This document shows, one piece after another, positions 36,241 to 44,860 of a DNA stretch of 64,000 bases. The stretch covers positions 1 to 64,000 of the forward strand of contig QHBO01000011.1 in the NCBI GenBank assembly GCA_003243965.1, given 5' to 3'. Below the pieces are notes generated by a model, which made no database searches, was not told where the DNA came from, and saw only the letters and a program-made list of their open reading frames with translations. How positions within the stretch are numbered: the stretch's first letter is position 1; every line of letters starts with the position of its first letter. The position numbers and the translations under genes were made by a program. Source of the DNA: Chloroflexota bacterium (GTDB taxonomy: Bacteria; Chloroflexota; Limnocylindria; QHBO01).

Positions 36241-36921
36241 CTACGGCGTCGAGCCGCCCAGCCTGGAGGAGGCGGCTGAGCGGCGCAGCCCGGCGCGCGC
36301 AAAGCCGTGGTCCTGTGCATACGACACCAGCGCATGCCTGCCCTGCACGCCGAGCTTCTGTGCGCTGTTGGCAAGGTGCCTGCGCACGGTGTGCACGCTG
36401 ATGCCGAGCGCGCCGCCGATGCGGCTCGCGGTCTGCCCGTCGGCGAACAGGCTCACCACCTCGCGCTCTCGGGGCGTCAGGGTGGCCCCTTCCCGCAGCC
36501 AGCGGAGCCCGTCCTCGATCACCACGCCGGCGATGCTGCTGTGCAGGAAGCGGCCGCCGTGCGCCACCGCGCCGATGGCGGTCAGCAGCTCCTCCGAGCT
36601 GGCGCCCTTGACGAGGTAGCCTGCCGCGCCGGCCAGCAGTGACTGGCGGACCGTCTCCGCATCGTCATACATCGACAGCACCAGCACCCGGGCGTCCGGA
36701 GCGCACGCCCGCAGCGCCTCGATCAGCGGCACCCCGTCCTCGCTGCCGAGGGCGACATCGAGCACGATCACGTCGGGCCGCAGCGAGCGCGCCGCCTCGA
36801 GGGCGGCTTCCCGGGTTGCCGACTCGCCCGCCACGCTGAGGCGTGGATCCCGCTGGATCACCAGTCGCAGTCCCTCGCGGACGACCGGATGGTCGTCGAC
36901 CAGGAGCACGCGGATCGTCAT
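36241..36921 (-). CDS. NarL/FixJ-family response regulator
   Basis: A 226-residue regulator. The receiver has LLVDDHPVVREGL, phospho-Asp in VIVLDVALGSEDG, LVLSMYDD and GYLVKGASSEEL. The C-terminal LuxR helix-turn-helix is LTPREREVVSLFADGQTASRIGGALGISVHTVRRHLANSAQKLGV. The ATG overlaps the kinase stop as ATGA. Near the start, spacing and strand make it the output partner of the HisKA_3 kinase. Target genes are unknown; the divergent cupredoxin gene upstream of the kinase is a candidate. Confidence 0.93.
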   Translation of the reverse strand: MTIRVLLVDDHPVVREGLRLVIQRDPRLSVAGESATREAALEAARSLRPDVIVLDVALGSEDGVPLIEALRACAPDARVLVLSMYDDAETVRQSLLAGAAGYLVKGASSEELLTAIGAVAHGGRFLHSSIAGVVIEDGLRWLREGATLTPREREVVSLFADGQTASRIGGALGISVHTVRRHLANSAQKLGVQGRHALVSYAQDHGFARAGLRRSAASSRLGGSTP

Positions 36922-38027
36922 GCGCGCGACGCGCCGATCAGCGACGCCTCATCGGCAGCGCGTGGCGCGGGGGATTGCGTGCTGGGCGGAACGAAGAGCC
37001 GCACCCGAGTCCCGCGTCCTGGCTCGCTCTCGACCGATAGCGCAGCGCCGATGGCGGCCGCCCGCTCGTGCATCCCCGCCAGGCCGATACGCCGCGGGTC
37101 TGCGGACCGGGGGTCGAATCCGATCCCGTCGTCCTCCACCACCACGGTGACGCCGTCGGACCGGCGGGTAAGCGAGAGTCGGATGCGCGTGGCTGCGGCA
37201 TGGCGGGTGGCGTTGCTGAGGGACTCCTGCGCGATGCGGTACACCTCCAGGACCACCGAAGGCGCCAGATGCGCGGCGCCGACACTGTCGAGGGATGCCT
37301 CCACGTTGTCACCGGAGGCCGCCGCCAGCTCACGCAGGGCGCTCGCCAGGCCGCGCTGGGCGAGCCGCGGCGGCCGGACACGCTCGGCGGCGGAGCGCGC
37401 CTCGGCCAGGGCGGTGGAGGCCAGGGACTTTGCCCGGGAGAGCTGCTGGCGCCCATCCGCGGCCTCGGTCGCGGTCGCGACGCCGTCGAGTGCCAGCGAC
37501 AGGGCGGTGAGCGTCTGGCCGATGCCATCGTGCAGGTCGCGCGCCAGGCGGCGGCGCTCTTCCTCCTGGGCGTCGACCAGGCGATCCCGCGCCCTTCGGT
37601 ACAGGCCGGCGTAGCGGCGAGCAGCCAATAGCTCGCGGTCGGCCATGCCCGCGACGAGGATCGCGATCGCGAACATCAGCGGCCACTCGGTGAGATCGAT
37701 GGTCGCCACCCGGTGACCGGCGGCAAGCAACGCGTACGCAACCAAGGCCACGGAGCTGGCTGCGATCCGCTCCAGGCAGACGCGCCGCCCAAACACGAAG
37801 GCCTCCACGGTGAGGATCAGGAAGACCCCGTGGAACAGCGCTTCTGGCGGCCCGAGCTGGGCGAACGCGGCAGCCACCAGCACGATCGCCGAGAGGTCGA
37901 GGCCCAGGAGCGCGCGTCGCCCATTCAGCTTTCGCAACCGACCGCGAAGTGCGCCCCGGGCAAACGCCTCAGGATCGATCCGACGCATCCGCCGTCGGAT
38001 GGTCGCTGCGTAGTGGAGATTGCTCAC
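36918..38027 (-). CDS. NarX/LiaS-type sensor histidine kinase
   Basis: A 369-residue kinase. The N-terminal half holds four or five hydrophobic helices (LLGLDLSAIVLVAAAFAQL, LFHGVFLILTVEAFVFG, SSVALVAYALLAAG, WPLMFAIAILVAGMAD) with no large periplasmic domain, so it senses in or at the membrane. HisKA_3 is EEERRRLARDLHDGIGQTLTAL and the ATPase has ESLSNATRHAAATR and EDDGIGFDP with GLAGMHERAAAIG. GTG 38027 follows GGAGGG and is preferred over the 141-residue longer track start. Confidence 0.9.
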   Translation of the reverse strand: MSNLHYAATIRRRMRRIDPEAFARGALRGRLRKLNGRRALLGLDLSAIVLVAAAFAQLGPPEALFHGVFLILTVEAFVFGRRVCLERIAASSVALVAYALLAAGHRVATIDLTEWPLMFAIAILVAGMADRELLAARRYAGLYRRARDRLVDAQEEERRRLARDLHDGIGQTLTALSLALDGVATATEAADGRQQLSRAKSLASTALAEARSAAERVRPPRLAQRGLASALRELAAASGDNVEASLDSVGAAHLAPSVVLEVYRIAQESLSNATRHAAATRIRLSLTRRSDGVTVVVEDDGIGFDPRSADPRRIGLAGMHERAAAIGAALSVESEPGRGTRVRLFVPPSTQSPAPRAADEASLIGASRA

Positions 38028-38139
38028 CCGCGGACCCTCCGAATGATCACCGGTGACTATAGGACCCCTCCCACGCCGGGGCCACCCTGAACGCGTGGCC
38101 CTCCATCCGGAGGTACCGCATCTGCACGGGAGTTGATCG

Positions 38140-38625
38140 ATGCGCAGCGCGATGGCGCTCGTCCCCAGTGGCCGGTCCGGCGGGGCGGCCGCATCTCCTC
38201 TCCTCATGCTGGTCCTGCTCGCCTCCGCGTGCGGCAGCGCCGGCGCCCAGCCGACCGCCACGCCCGGCATCAGCGGGAGCTCCACCGCTGTGAACGTCGC
38301 GCTCCGCGAGTTCAAGGTGGAGTTGAGCAGCACCACCTTTCCCGCCGGATCGATCACCTTCAATGTGAAGAACGCGGGGACCGTCCAGCATGAGTTCGTC
38401 GTCATGCGCACCACGCTCCAGGCGACGGCCCTGCCGACCACCAGCGCCAAGACCGAGGTGGACGAGAACTCCAGCTGGCTGGAGCGGATGGGGGAGGCGG
38501 ATCACATCGATCCGGGTGCGACCAAGTCCTTCACGGTGACGCTGCCGGCAGGCGCATACGTCGGGTTGTGCAACGTCCCGGGGCACTATGGGTCGGGGAT
38601 GCGCGTCGCGATCACGGTTCAATAG
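38140..38625 (+). CDS. Cupredoxin-like copper lipoprotein
   Basis: A 161-residue exported protein. LLMLVLLASAC ends in a lipobox with Cys31. The mature domain is plastocyanin-like: FPAGSITFNVKNAGTVQHEFVVMR supplies the first copper His, and AYVGLCNVPGHYGSGMRVAITVQ supplies Cys, His and Met. These four residues are the type I copper ligand set. It probably carries electrons at the outer membrane face. ATG 38140 follows GGGAGTTGATCG. It is divergent from the NarX-type kinase. Confidence 0.85.
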   Translation: MRSAMALVPSGRSGGAAASPLLMLVLLASACGSAGAQPTATPGISGSSTAVNVALREFKVELSSTTFPAGSITFNVKNAGTVQHEFVVMRTTLQATALPTTSAKTEVDENSSWLERMGEADHIDPGATKSFTVTLPAGAYVGLCNVPGHYGSGMRVAITVQ

Positions 38626-38770
38626 GGCCCCCGGAGATCGGAAGCCCTGGGCTCGGTCGGCAGCGGGCGTCCCTACCCGAGCGCAGCCTTGGCGTCCAAC
38701 TTGCTAACCGGTAAGGTCTGGCATGCGGACGCCCATACATGCGTCCCACTCGACAACCCAAGGAGGACTC

Positions 38771-38854
38771 ATGAGCCTGCTCTGGATCATCATCATCGTG
38801 ATCATCGTGCTGGCCCTGCTCGGCTACTTCGGCCGAGGTCGGTTCCGGAGCTAG
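38771..38854 (+). CDS. 27-residue hydrophobic membrane peptide
   Basis: MSLLWIIIIVIIVLALLGYF followed by GRGRFRS and TAG 38852-38854. It is too short for the ORF track, but AAGGAGGACTC directly before the ATG is the best ribosome site in this part of the window. One membrane helix with a basic tail resembles the tiny DUF3309-like stress-related peptides; the role is unknown. Confidence 0.75.
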   Translation: MSLLWIIIIVIIVLALLGYFGRGRFRS

Positions 38855-38984
38855 TCCGCACGCTCCCGCGGTCGCTGAGCGCATCGGCGGCCGCACCGGC
38901 TGCCCGGCTGCGGCGAGCCTCGCCCTGGCCACGGCGGCTTCATGCCGCGCTGGTCCGCCCCGGGCGTGAGCCTCTCGGCCCAGG

Positions 38985-39101
38985 TCAGCCGAACAGCTGA
39001 ACGCCGGCGCGGTGCAGGCCGGTCACGCCCCGGATGTCCGAGTCGTAGAGCGGCAGCACGGCGCGCACCTGCTCCACGAACGCGTCGCGGGCGGGTCCGG
39101 C
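38985..39101 (-). other. Open 38-codon tail in frame after the proS stop
   Basis: Reading on past the proS TGA in the same frame gives AGPARDAFVEQVRAVLPLYD and SDIRGVTGLHRAGVQLFG before the next TGA. It has protein-like composition. An internal GTG could start it as a mini-gene (GTG GAG CAG), or it is the remnant of another gene's C terminus. No ribosome site is evident. The rest of 38855-38984 shows nothing I can support. Confidence 0.35.
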
Positions 39102-40799
39102 TCAACGCGCCAGCAGCTCGGCCTCAACCTCCGCGACGGGACGCACCGAGCGCTCGCCGGTGGCACGCACCGTCACCTCCGCCCCGCCGGCCGCCAGCGA
39201 GCGTGGGCTGAAGGTCACGATGCGCGGCATGCCGAGCAGCTCCGCATCGGTGAGCTTCACCCCGGGCGATTCGTCGCGGTCGTCGTAGAGCACCTCCACC
39301 CCGGAATCGGCGAGGCGGTCATGGAGCCCATCCGCCGCGGCACCGACCGCCGGGTCGCGCGCCGCCCCGATGGAGACGATGTGCGCCGGGTAAGGCGCCA
39401 CCTCCTCGGGCCAGACGATCCCCTTCTCGTCATGGTGCTCCTCGACCACGCAGGCGAGCGCTCGACCGAGCCCGATGCCGTAGCTGCCCATCACGATCGG
39501 TCGCTGCGTGCCGTCATCGGCGAGATAGGTGGCACCCATCGGTTCGGTGAAGTCGGTCTCCAGCTTGAAGATGTTGCCCACCTCGATGCCGTTGGCGAGC
39601 CGCACCGGAGCGCCGCAGCGGGGACACGCGTCCCCCTCGCGGGCGCTGACGATGTCGGCGACCAGGTCCGGGCTGAAGTCGCGCCCGACGTTCACGTTGC
39701 GCAGGTGATAGCCGGGGCGGTTGGCGCCCGCCACGAGGTTCGGGGACCGCGTGACGAGGTCGTCGACCACGACCAGCGTCTTGCCGGCCGCCACCGGGGA
39801 GCCGTAGCCAGGCTCCATGCCGGCCGCTCGGATCTCCTCCGCATGCGCCGGTCGCAGGCCGCCCACCGCCTTGACCGCGTTCACCAGCTTGGTCTCCTCG
39901 ACCTCGAAGTCGCCGCGCACGATGGCCGTCACCAGCCGTCCGTCGCCGGTGACGAAAAAGGTCGCCTTGGCGGTCCGCTCGGCACCAACGCCGAGCTGCG
40001 CGCTGAGCGCCGCGATGGTCGTCGCCTCCGGCGTCGCGACCTCCTCGACGGGAGCGGGCGCCTCGGCGGGTGGGGCCGGCTTGCCGACGGTGCCGACCTG
40101 CTGGTTGGCGGCGTACCCGCAGGCGTCGCACAGCACCAGGGTGTCCTCCCCGAACCGGTTGAGGACCATGAACTCGTGCGCCTGGCTGCCGCCCATCATC
40201 CCCACGTCGCTGGCGACCGGGACGGCGTCGAGCCCCAGGCGCTGGAAGATCCGGGTGTACGCGTCGTAGTGCAGGCGGTAGCTATGCTCGAGTCCCGCCG
40301 CATCGAGATCGCAGGAGTAGGAGTCCTTCATCACGAACTCGCGAACGCGGATCAGTCCCCCGCGCGCTCGAGGCTCGTCCCGGAACTTGGTCTGGAAGTG
40401 GTAGACGATCATCGGCAGCTGGCGGTAGCTGTGGACCATGCTGCGCAGCAGGTCGGTGACCACCTCCTCGTGGGTCATCGCCAGCACCATGTCCCTGCCC
40501 GTGCGGTCCTTGAAGCGCACCATCTCCGGGCCGATGCGCGCGTAGCGGCCGCTCTCCCGCCACAGGTCCGCGGGGTGGACCACCGGCATCTCCATCTCCT
40601 GGCCGCCGATGGCCTCGATCTCGTCGCGGATCACCTGCTCCACACGCCGGCTGGCGCGGAAGCCGAGCGGCAGCAGCGAGTAGATGCCCGCTCCCAGCTG
40701 ACGCACGTACCCGGCCCGCAGCAGAAGGCGGGCAGACGGCATCTCGATCTCGGCCGGCACATCGCGCAGGGTGGCAAAGAAGAGCCGTGAGAGCCGCAT
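39102..40799 (-). CDS. proS: Prolyl-tRNA synthetase, bacterial type with editing insertion
   Basis: A 565-residue class II synthetase. Motif 1 region is LPLGFRASRRVEQVIRDE, motif 2 FRDEPRARGGLIRVREFVMKDSYS and motif 3 GSYGIGLGRALACVVEEH. The central insertion domain (about residues 225-385) carries the YbaK-like editing module (ALSAQLGVGAERTAKATFF, GDFEVEETKLVNAV). A C-terminal anticodon domain follows. Length fits ProS type 1. The gene lies 20 bases after the MFS gene stop on the same strand. Confidence 0.96.
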   Translation of the reverse strand: MRLSRLFFATLRDVPAEIEMPSARLLLRAGYVRQLGAGIYSLLPLGFRASRRVEQVIRDEIEAIGGQEMEMPVVHPADLWRESGRYARIGPEMVRFKDRTGRDMVLAMTHEEVVTDLLRSMVHSYRQLPMIVYHFQTKFRDEPRARGGLIRVREFVMKDSYSCDLDAAGLEHSYRLHYDAYTRIFQRLGLDAVPVASDVGMMGGSQAHEFMVLNRFGEDTLVLCDACGYAANQQVGTVGKPAPPAEAPAPVEEVATPEATTIAALSAQLGVGAERTAKATFFVTGDGRLVTAIVRGDFEVEETKLVNAVKAVGGLRPAHAEEIRAAGMEPGYGSPVAAGKTLVVVDDLVTRSPNLVAGANRPGYHLRNVNVGRDFSPDLVADIVSAREGDACPRCGAPVRLANGIEVGNIFKLETDFTEPMGATYLADDGTQRPIVMGSYGIGLGRALACVVEEHHDEKGIVWPEEVAPYPAHIVSIGAARDPAVGAAADGLHDRLADSGVEVLYDDRDESPGVKLTDAELLGMPRIVTFSPRSLAAGGAEVTVRATGERSVRPVAEVEAELLAR

Positions 40800-40819
40800 C
40801 GGTCAGCGAAGGATAGCGG

Positions 40820-42187
40820 TCAGGCGTCGTCGGGGGGCGGCGCGACGGCCGCCCGCCGGGATCGGTCCCGGCCCGCCTCAGCGTGCGCATCGACGATGTG
40901 CTCGCTGGTGCGCAGCCGCCCGAGCGGCACGAGCGCGACCACCAGCAGCGCCAGGCTGACGACCAGGAGCCCGTCGAAGGCGGCGAAGTCGGCACCGATG
41001 CCGCCCGCCAGGCTGCCGACGATCTGGCCGATGCCCAGGAACACCGAATAGAGCCCCATCATCGCGCCACGGTCGCGGGGGTGCGCCTCCGTCATGTCGG
41101 CGAGGAGACCGAGCGCCGCCGGCGTGGCGCCGGCGAGCACGAAGAGGCCCGCGACCAGGGCGGCCAGCAGCAGCGCCAGCAGCGGCAGCGGCACGCCCTG
41201 CGAGTGATTCAGCCCCGCCGCGGCGCCGACCATCAGCACCCCGCCGGCGACGCCGATGCCGATGATCGTGGTCCGCCGGTAGCGCTTGAACCGGTTCCCC
41301 CAGAAGACGAGGCCCGCAAAGAAGATCACCAGGCCCACCGCCGCGCCCGCCGAGATTGCTCCGGGCGCGATGCCGCCGCTCAGCAGTTGGTTGGGGAAGC
41401 GGCCCGTCGGCTCCCGCACGAGCTGGAACACGGACTGGCTGGTCCAGGACCCGATCACCGCGTTGAGCGCGATCCAGGTCGGCGCCAGCAGCCAGACCGC
41501 GCTGCTGCGCATCAGCGCCCAGTAGGCGGCCGGATCGAAGCGCCGGCGCGTCTCCTCGGTGGCCGCGCCGGCGGCGGCGGGCTCTCGCACCTCGTCGACC
41601 CCGTATCGGTAGATCGCGAACGAGGCAGCGTAGATCAGGGCGTTGAGCAGGAAGGCAACGGGGCCGATCAGGGCGAACAGCGCCGGAGCGGCCACGATCC
41701 CGACCCCGAGGCCGGCGAGGGTGGCCGCCTCGAAGCGTGCCACCGCGCGGCCGCGGAGCGCCTCGTCGGTGGCGGTCGCGGCGGCGATGTAGCCGAGGAT
41801 CGAGGGGATGCTCGCGCCGGCCGCCGCGCCCTCAAGGAAGCGGGTCACGCCCAGCCAGACGAGGACGCCCAGCGTGCCGAGCAGGGCCAGCATCACCGAG
41901 TGGGTGGTGACCGCCGTCATGACCACCGCGACCGCGCCGAAAACGGGGCCCCATTGCATGACCCGATGCGTACCCAGCCGATCCGAGAGGACGCCGAAGA
42001 TCGGGGAGAGGGCCAGCTCGGACAGGAAGTAGAGAGCGCTCAGCGCCCCCACCTCGAAGCCGGTGACGCGCGGGCCGCCGTGCTCGTGGAGCTTCGCGAG
42101 ATACGTGGACAGCAGGGTCCCGGTCAAGCCCGTGCTGAAGCGCAGGCTGAAGGTCCCGATCAGGACCGCCCAGATGGATCGGTTCAC
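40820..42187 (-). CDS. MFS transporter
   Basis: A 455-residue transporter with about twelve helices. FSLRFSTGLTGTLLSTYLAKL is helix 1, then ELALSPIFGVLSDRLGTHRVMQ carries the loop 2-3 motif A (GxxSDRxGxR-like), and GATPAALGLLADMTEAHPRDRGAMMGLYS marks helix 10-11. The start is GTG 42187, with a -10-like TACCCT nine bases upstream. It is divergent from the VOC gene. Substrate unknown. Confidence 0.88.
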   Translation of the reverse strand: MNRSIWAVLIGTFSLRFSTGLTGTLLSTYLAKLHEHGGPRVTGFEVGALSALYFLSELALSPIFGVLSDRLGTHRVMQWGPVFGAVAVVMTAVTTHSVMLALLGTLGVLVWLGVTRFLEGAAAGASIPSILGYIAAATATDEALRGRAVARFEAATLAGLGVGIVAAPALFALIGPVAFLLNALIYAASFAIYRYGVDEVREPAAAGAATEETRRRFDPAAYWALMRSSAVWLLAPTWIALNAVIGSWTSQSVFQLVREPTGRFPNQLLSGGIAPGAISAGAAVGLVIFFAGLVFWGNRFKRYRRTTIIGIGVAGGVLMVGAAAGLNHSQGVPLPLLALLLAALVAGLFVLAGATPAALGLLADMTEAHPRDRGAMMGLYSVFLGIGQIVGSLAGGIGADFAAFDGLLVVSLALLVVALVPLGRLRTSEHIVDAHAEAGRDRSRRAAVAPPPDDA

Positions 42188-42196
42188 GGTACCGTC

Positions 42197-42202
42197 AGGG
42201 TA
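42197..42202 (-). promoter_or_regulatory. -10 element of the MFS gene (near-leaderless)
   Basis: TACCCT lies 9 bases before the GTG at 42187. Confidence 0.4.
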
Positions 42203-42278
42203 GCGGAAGCACGTCGCGGCCTGCCGTCGCGGTGGCGGCTTGCCGCACGACCGCCATCGAGTCTCGGAGGACACGCCA

Positions 42279-42644
42279 ATGCCACGACCCATCCATTTCG
42301 AGCTTCCCGCAGACGACCCGGAGCGCTGCGTCCGCTTCTATACCGACGTCTTTGGCTGGACGATCGAGAAGTGGGACGGACCCACCGAGTACTGGCTGGT
42401 CGGCACCGGCACGGATGAACCGGGAATCGACGGTGGCATCGGTCGCCGAACCAGCCGCACCGATGGCGTGATCAACACCATCGGGGTCGATTCGGTCGAC
42501 GACTGCCTGAGCAGGGTGCTGCGGTCAGGCGGAGCGGTGGTCCGTGAGAAGCGGGCGGTACCCGGCGTCGGCTGGCTGGCGTACTGCACCGATTCGGAGG
42601 GGACCCCGTTCGGGGTGATGCAGACCGATGAGAACGCCCGCTGA
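42279..42644 (+). CDS. VOC/glyoxalase-family protein
   Basis: A 121-residue single-domain vicinal-oxygen-chelate protein. The N terminus PIHFELPADDPERCVRFYTDVFGWTIEKWDGP has the family beta-alpha-beta start with metal His6, and DSEGTPFGVMQTDE closes the C-terminal module with a conserved Glu/Asp region. Such proteins act on small molecules as lyases, dioxygenases or resistance factors; specificity is unknown. ATG 42279 follows TCGGAGGACAC. Its stop is inside a terminator hairpin. Confidence 0.88.
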   Translation: MPRPIHFELPADDPERCVRFYTDVFGWTIEKWDGPTEYWLVGTGTDEPGIDGGIGRRTSRTDGVINTIGVDSVDDCLSRVLRSGGAVVREKRAVPGVGWLAYCTDSEGTPFGVMQTDENAR

Positions 42645-42656
42645 GCGGGCGTTCTC
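42630..42656. terminator. Terminator hairpin overlapping the VOC stop codon
   Basis: GAGAACGCCCGC and GCGGGCGTTCTC form a perfect 12-bp stem with loop TGA, which is the VOC stop codon itself. It separates the VOC gene from convergent trxA. There is no T-run on the plus strand. Confidence 0.75.
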
Positions 42657-42680
42657 TGCAGAGTTCGGTCAGGCGATCGG

Positions 42681-43019
42681 TCAGGCGGCGCTGTCGGCCG
42701 CGGAGAGCCCGAACGTTGCCTCGAGCTGCTCCATCGGTCGGAAACCGACCGCGGCGCGCGGAGGCTGTCCGGGGCGGAAGAGGGCCACGGTGGGGATGCT
42801 CATGATCCCGTAGTGCGCTGCCGTGTGCGGGTTGGCGTCCACGTCCAGCTTCAGCACCGCCACGTTGTCGCCGTATTTCTCGGCCAGCTTCTCGACCTCG
42901 GGGGCCACCATGCGGCACGGACCGCACCATGCTGCCCAGAAATCGACGACCACCGGCTTCTCGCTCTGCAGGACGAGCTGCTCGAAGGTGGCATCGGTCA
43001 CTTCACGTACGTTCGACAT
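42681..43019 (-). CDS. trxA: Thioredoxin
   Basis: A 112-residue thioredoxin with VVVDFWAAWCGPCRMVAPEVEKLA (redox WCGPC), LDVDANPHTAAHYGIMSIPTVALFRPG (cis-Pro loop) and a short C terminus. It reduces disulfides, including MsrA encoded elsewhere in the window. ATG 43019 gives MSNVREV, with AAAGGA upstream; the 110 extra track residues are shadow of the ArsR gene. It follows the ArsR gene by 26 bases and is likely co-transcribed with it. Confidence 0.94.
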   Translation of the reverse strand: MSNVREVTDATFEQLVLQSEKPVVVDFWAAWCGPCRMVAPEVEKLAEKYGDNVAVLKLDVDANPHTAAHYGIMSIPTVALFRPGQPPRAAVGFRPMEQLEATFGLSAADSAA

Positions 43020-43045
43020 CGGTCTGAATCGGTCCTTTCGTTGCG

Positions 43046-43342
43046 TCAGCGCGAGACGCGCTGAATGAGGCGGTAGATCTCGAGAACGCTCGGGTCCGCG
43101 AGACGGTAGTAGACGGTGCGCCCATCGCGACGGCTGGCCACGATTCCCGCGCTGCGCAGCACGGCGAGGTGCTGGCTCATGTTCGGAACCTGACAGCCGA
43201 CGTCGTGGGACAGCTCCCCGACGGATCGCTCGCCCTCCGCGAGCTGTTCCAGCACGCAGAGCCGCTTTGGGTCGGCGAGCGCCCGTGCCACGGCGGCGCT
43301 TCGTTCCCGCGCGGTCTCGGCAGCTGGGTGAGCGGTGTTCAT
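43046..43342 (-). CDS. ArsR-family transcriptional regulator
   Basis: A 98-residue winged-helix repressor: ALADPKRLCVLEQLAEGERSVGELSHDVGCQVPNMSQHLAVLRSAGIVASRRDGRTVYYRLADPS. The recognition helix is VPNMSQHLAVLRSAG. It lacks the ELCVCD arsenic motif but has two cysteines, one in LCVLEQ and one in VGCQVP, which could be a thiol switch. Upstream of trxA, a redox or sulfur-responsive role is inferred. ATG 43342 (MNTAHPAAE) is chosen over 43381. Confidence 0.88.
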   Translation of the reverse strand: MNTAHPAAETARERSAAVARALADPKRLCVLEQLAEGERSVGELSHDVGCQVPNMSQHLAVLRSAGIVASRRDGRTVYYRLADPSVLEIYRLIQRVSR

Positions 43343-43483
43343 CGTGCATGCCAGTATCTCACTGGTTGCGCAAGCGCGCAAGTGCTGAGGGCGGTCCGCG
43401 GGGTGCGCGAGAAGGCGGTTGGATCCCGACCCGCCTCAATCGCGACACGCGAGGTGTCGCATGGCCACCGCAGCATCCGCGGC

Positions 43484-43639
43484 ATGGAACTGCTGTTGAC
43501 CTGCCCATGGTGCGAGGACGAGGCTCGCTTCTCCGTCGACGAGGGTGCCGATGAGGTGGTGTGCACCCGGTGCGACACCCGGCTCGCGTTCGCGCCAGAC
43601 CCGGTGGCGACCTTCGAGCTTCTCTACACGGCGGCCTGA
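43484..43639 (+). CDS. Small C4 zinc-ribbon protein
   Basis: A 51-residue protein, MELLLTCPWCEDEARFSVDE then EVVCTRCDTRLAFAPDP. Two CxxC pairs 20 residues apart make a zinc ribbon. No ribosome site is obvious before the ATG. The 156-residue track ORF is antisense to the ArsR gene in its first part. It ends 16 bases inside the convergent ATP-grasp gene. Role unknown. Confidence 0.6.
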   Translation: MELLLTCPWCEDEARFSVDEGADEVVCTRCDTRLAFAPDPVATFELLYTAA

Positions 43640-44856
43640 TCGGGCTCGATCTCGATGCGCAGCTGGGCGTGCGCGGCTCGCAGAGACCGCTCCACGACAC
43701 CGGCCGTGGCGCCGCGCGCGAACAGGAAGCCCAGATACCGATCGCCTTCGGGGAGCGGCACGATGCGTTGGCCGGCCGGGACGCTGATCTCCAAGCCGGC
43801 GATCCCCGGGACGGCGCGGGCAGCCGCGCGTCCGTGCACCCCCCGCAGGGTGCCCGCGGACGGAATGGGAAGCATCAGGACCCCGGACGCCGCGTCCTCG
43901 CGCTGGTGCGGCGGTATGGGCAGCTGCGCCGCATGGCGGATGATGAGCTCTTCGAGGGTGATCCCTGCACCGAACCGCAGCGCGCGTGCGCAGAGGCCTC
44001 CGATCGAGCGCGCGGCCACCTCGCCGACCCACGGTCCGAGTTCGTTGAGCCGCACCTCGGCGTGGATCGGCCCTTCGCGCAGGCCGAGCGCCCACACCGC
44101 CCGCTGGACCGCGTCGCAAACCGCGCCCTGATCCGCGGCCGACCGCCGGGAGGGCGTGACGTAGTAGGTCTCCTCGAAGTAAGGGCCATCGAGGGGATCC
44201 GGCTTGTCGAAGATGGCCAGTGGCTCGAGCACGCCGCCATGGAGCAGTGCCTCGACCGCCACCTCTTCGCCGGGCACGAAATCCTCGACCAGGACCCGCG
44301 GATCGGCACACGCGGCGCGCACGATGGCGGTCACACGCTCCCAGGCCGCGACGAAGGTGATCGGATCGTCGGCGCGGATCACGCCTCGCGAGGCGGATAG
44401 GTCGAGTGGCTTGATGACGCACGGGTAGCGAATGGACTCGGCGAGCGTCGCCGGCGCACGATCGGCGGAGTGCACCGCGAAGCATGGAGTGGGGAGTCCG
44501 GCGGCGTGCAGCGCGGCCCGGCTGGCGGCCTTGTCGTGGCTGGTGGCCACCGCGGCGGGCGGGTTGTGGGGCAGCTTCAGGCGCTCGGCGGCCGCGGCGG
44601 CGATGCGCGTTCCCGCGTCATCGACGGCCACGATCCCGTCATACCGACGCCGCGTCGCATCGGCGACGATGCGATCGACGGCATCCGCAGGCCGGGTGAA
44701 GTCGAGGCGCAGGGGCGGCTCCGGCATCAGCCCGCTGAGGGCGGGCGTCCGATCGGTGCCGATCACCACCCCGACACCGACCTGCCGTGCGGCCGCGAGG
44801 AAGTCCGCGGTCCGATACGACCGTGACAGGACCAGCAGGAGGATTCGGGGCGCCGT
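43624..44856 (-). CDS. ATP-grasp enzyme, apparent ACG start
   Basis: A carboxylate-amine ligase-like protein. ATP-grasp marks are YPCVIKPLDLSASRGVIRA, VLVEDFVPGEEVAVEALLHGG, GPIHAEVRLNELGPWVGEVAARSIGG. The track starts at GTG 44769, but the open frame continues upstream as PRILLLVLSRSYRTADFLAAARQVGV, the expected first strand and helix of the pre-ATP-grasp domain. No ATG, GTG or TTG lies in that stretch. ACG at 44856, eight bases after GAGGAAGG, gives MAPRILLL and a 410-residue protein. The gene starts 4 bases after the cyclophilin stop. Confidence 0.75.
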   Translation of the reverse strand, partial: TAPRILLLVLSRSYRTADFLAAARQVGVGVVIGTDRTPALSGLMPEPPLRLDFTRPADAVDRIVADATRRRYDGIVAVDDAGTRIAAAAAERLKLPHNPPAAVATSHDKAASRAALHAAGLPTPCFAVHSADRAPATLAESIRYPCVIKPLDLSASRGVIRADDPITFVAAWERVTAIVRAACADPRVLVEDFVPGEEVAVEALLHGGVLEPLAIFDKPDPLDGPYFEETYYVTPSRRSAADQGAVCDAVQRAVWALGLREGPIHAEVRLNELGPWVGEVAARSIGGLCARALRFGAGITLEELIIRHAAQLPIPPHQREDAASGVLMLPIPSAGTLRGVHGRAAARAVPGIAGLEISVPAGQRIVPLPEGDRYLGFLFARGATAGVVERSLRAAHAQLRIEIEPDQAAV

Positions 44857-44860
44857 GCGA

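Noticed and set aside
39012-40790. 592-residue ORF antisense to proS
   Set aside because: Shadow of the synthetase; His/Asp/Arg-rich with no motif.
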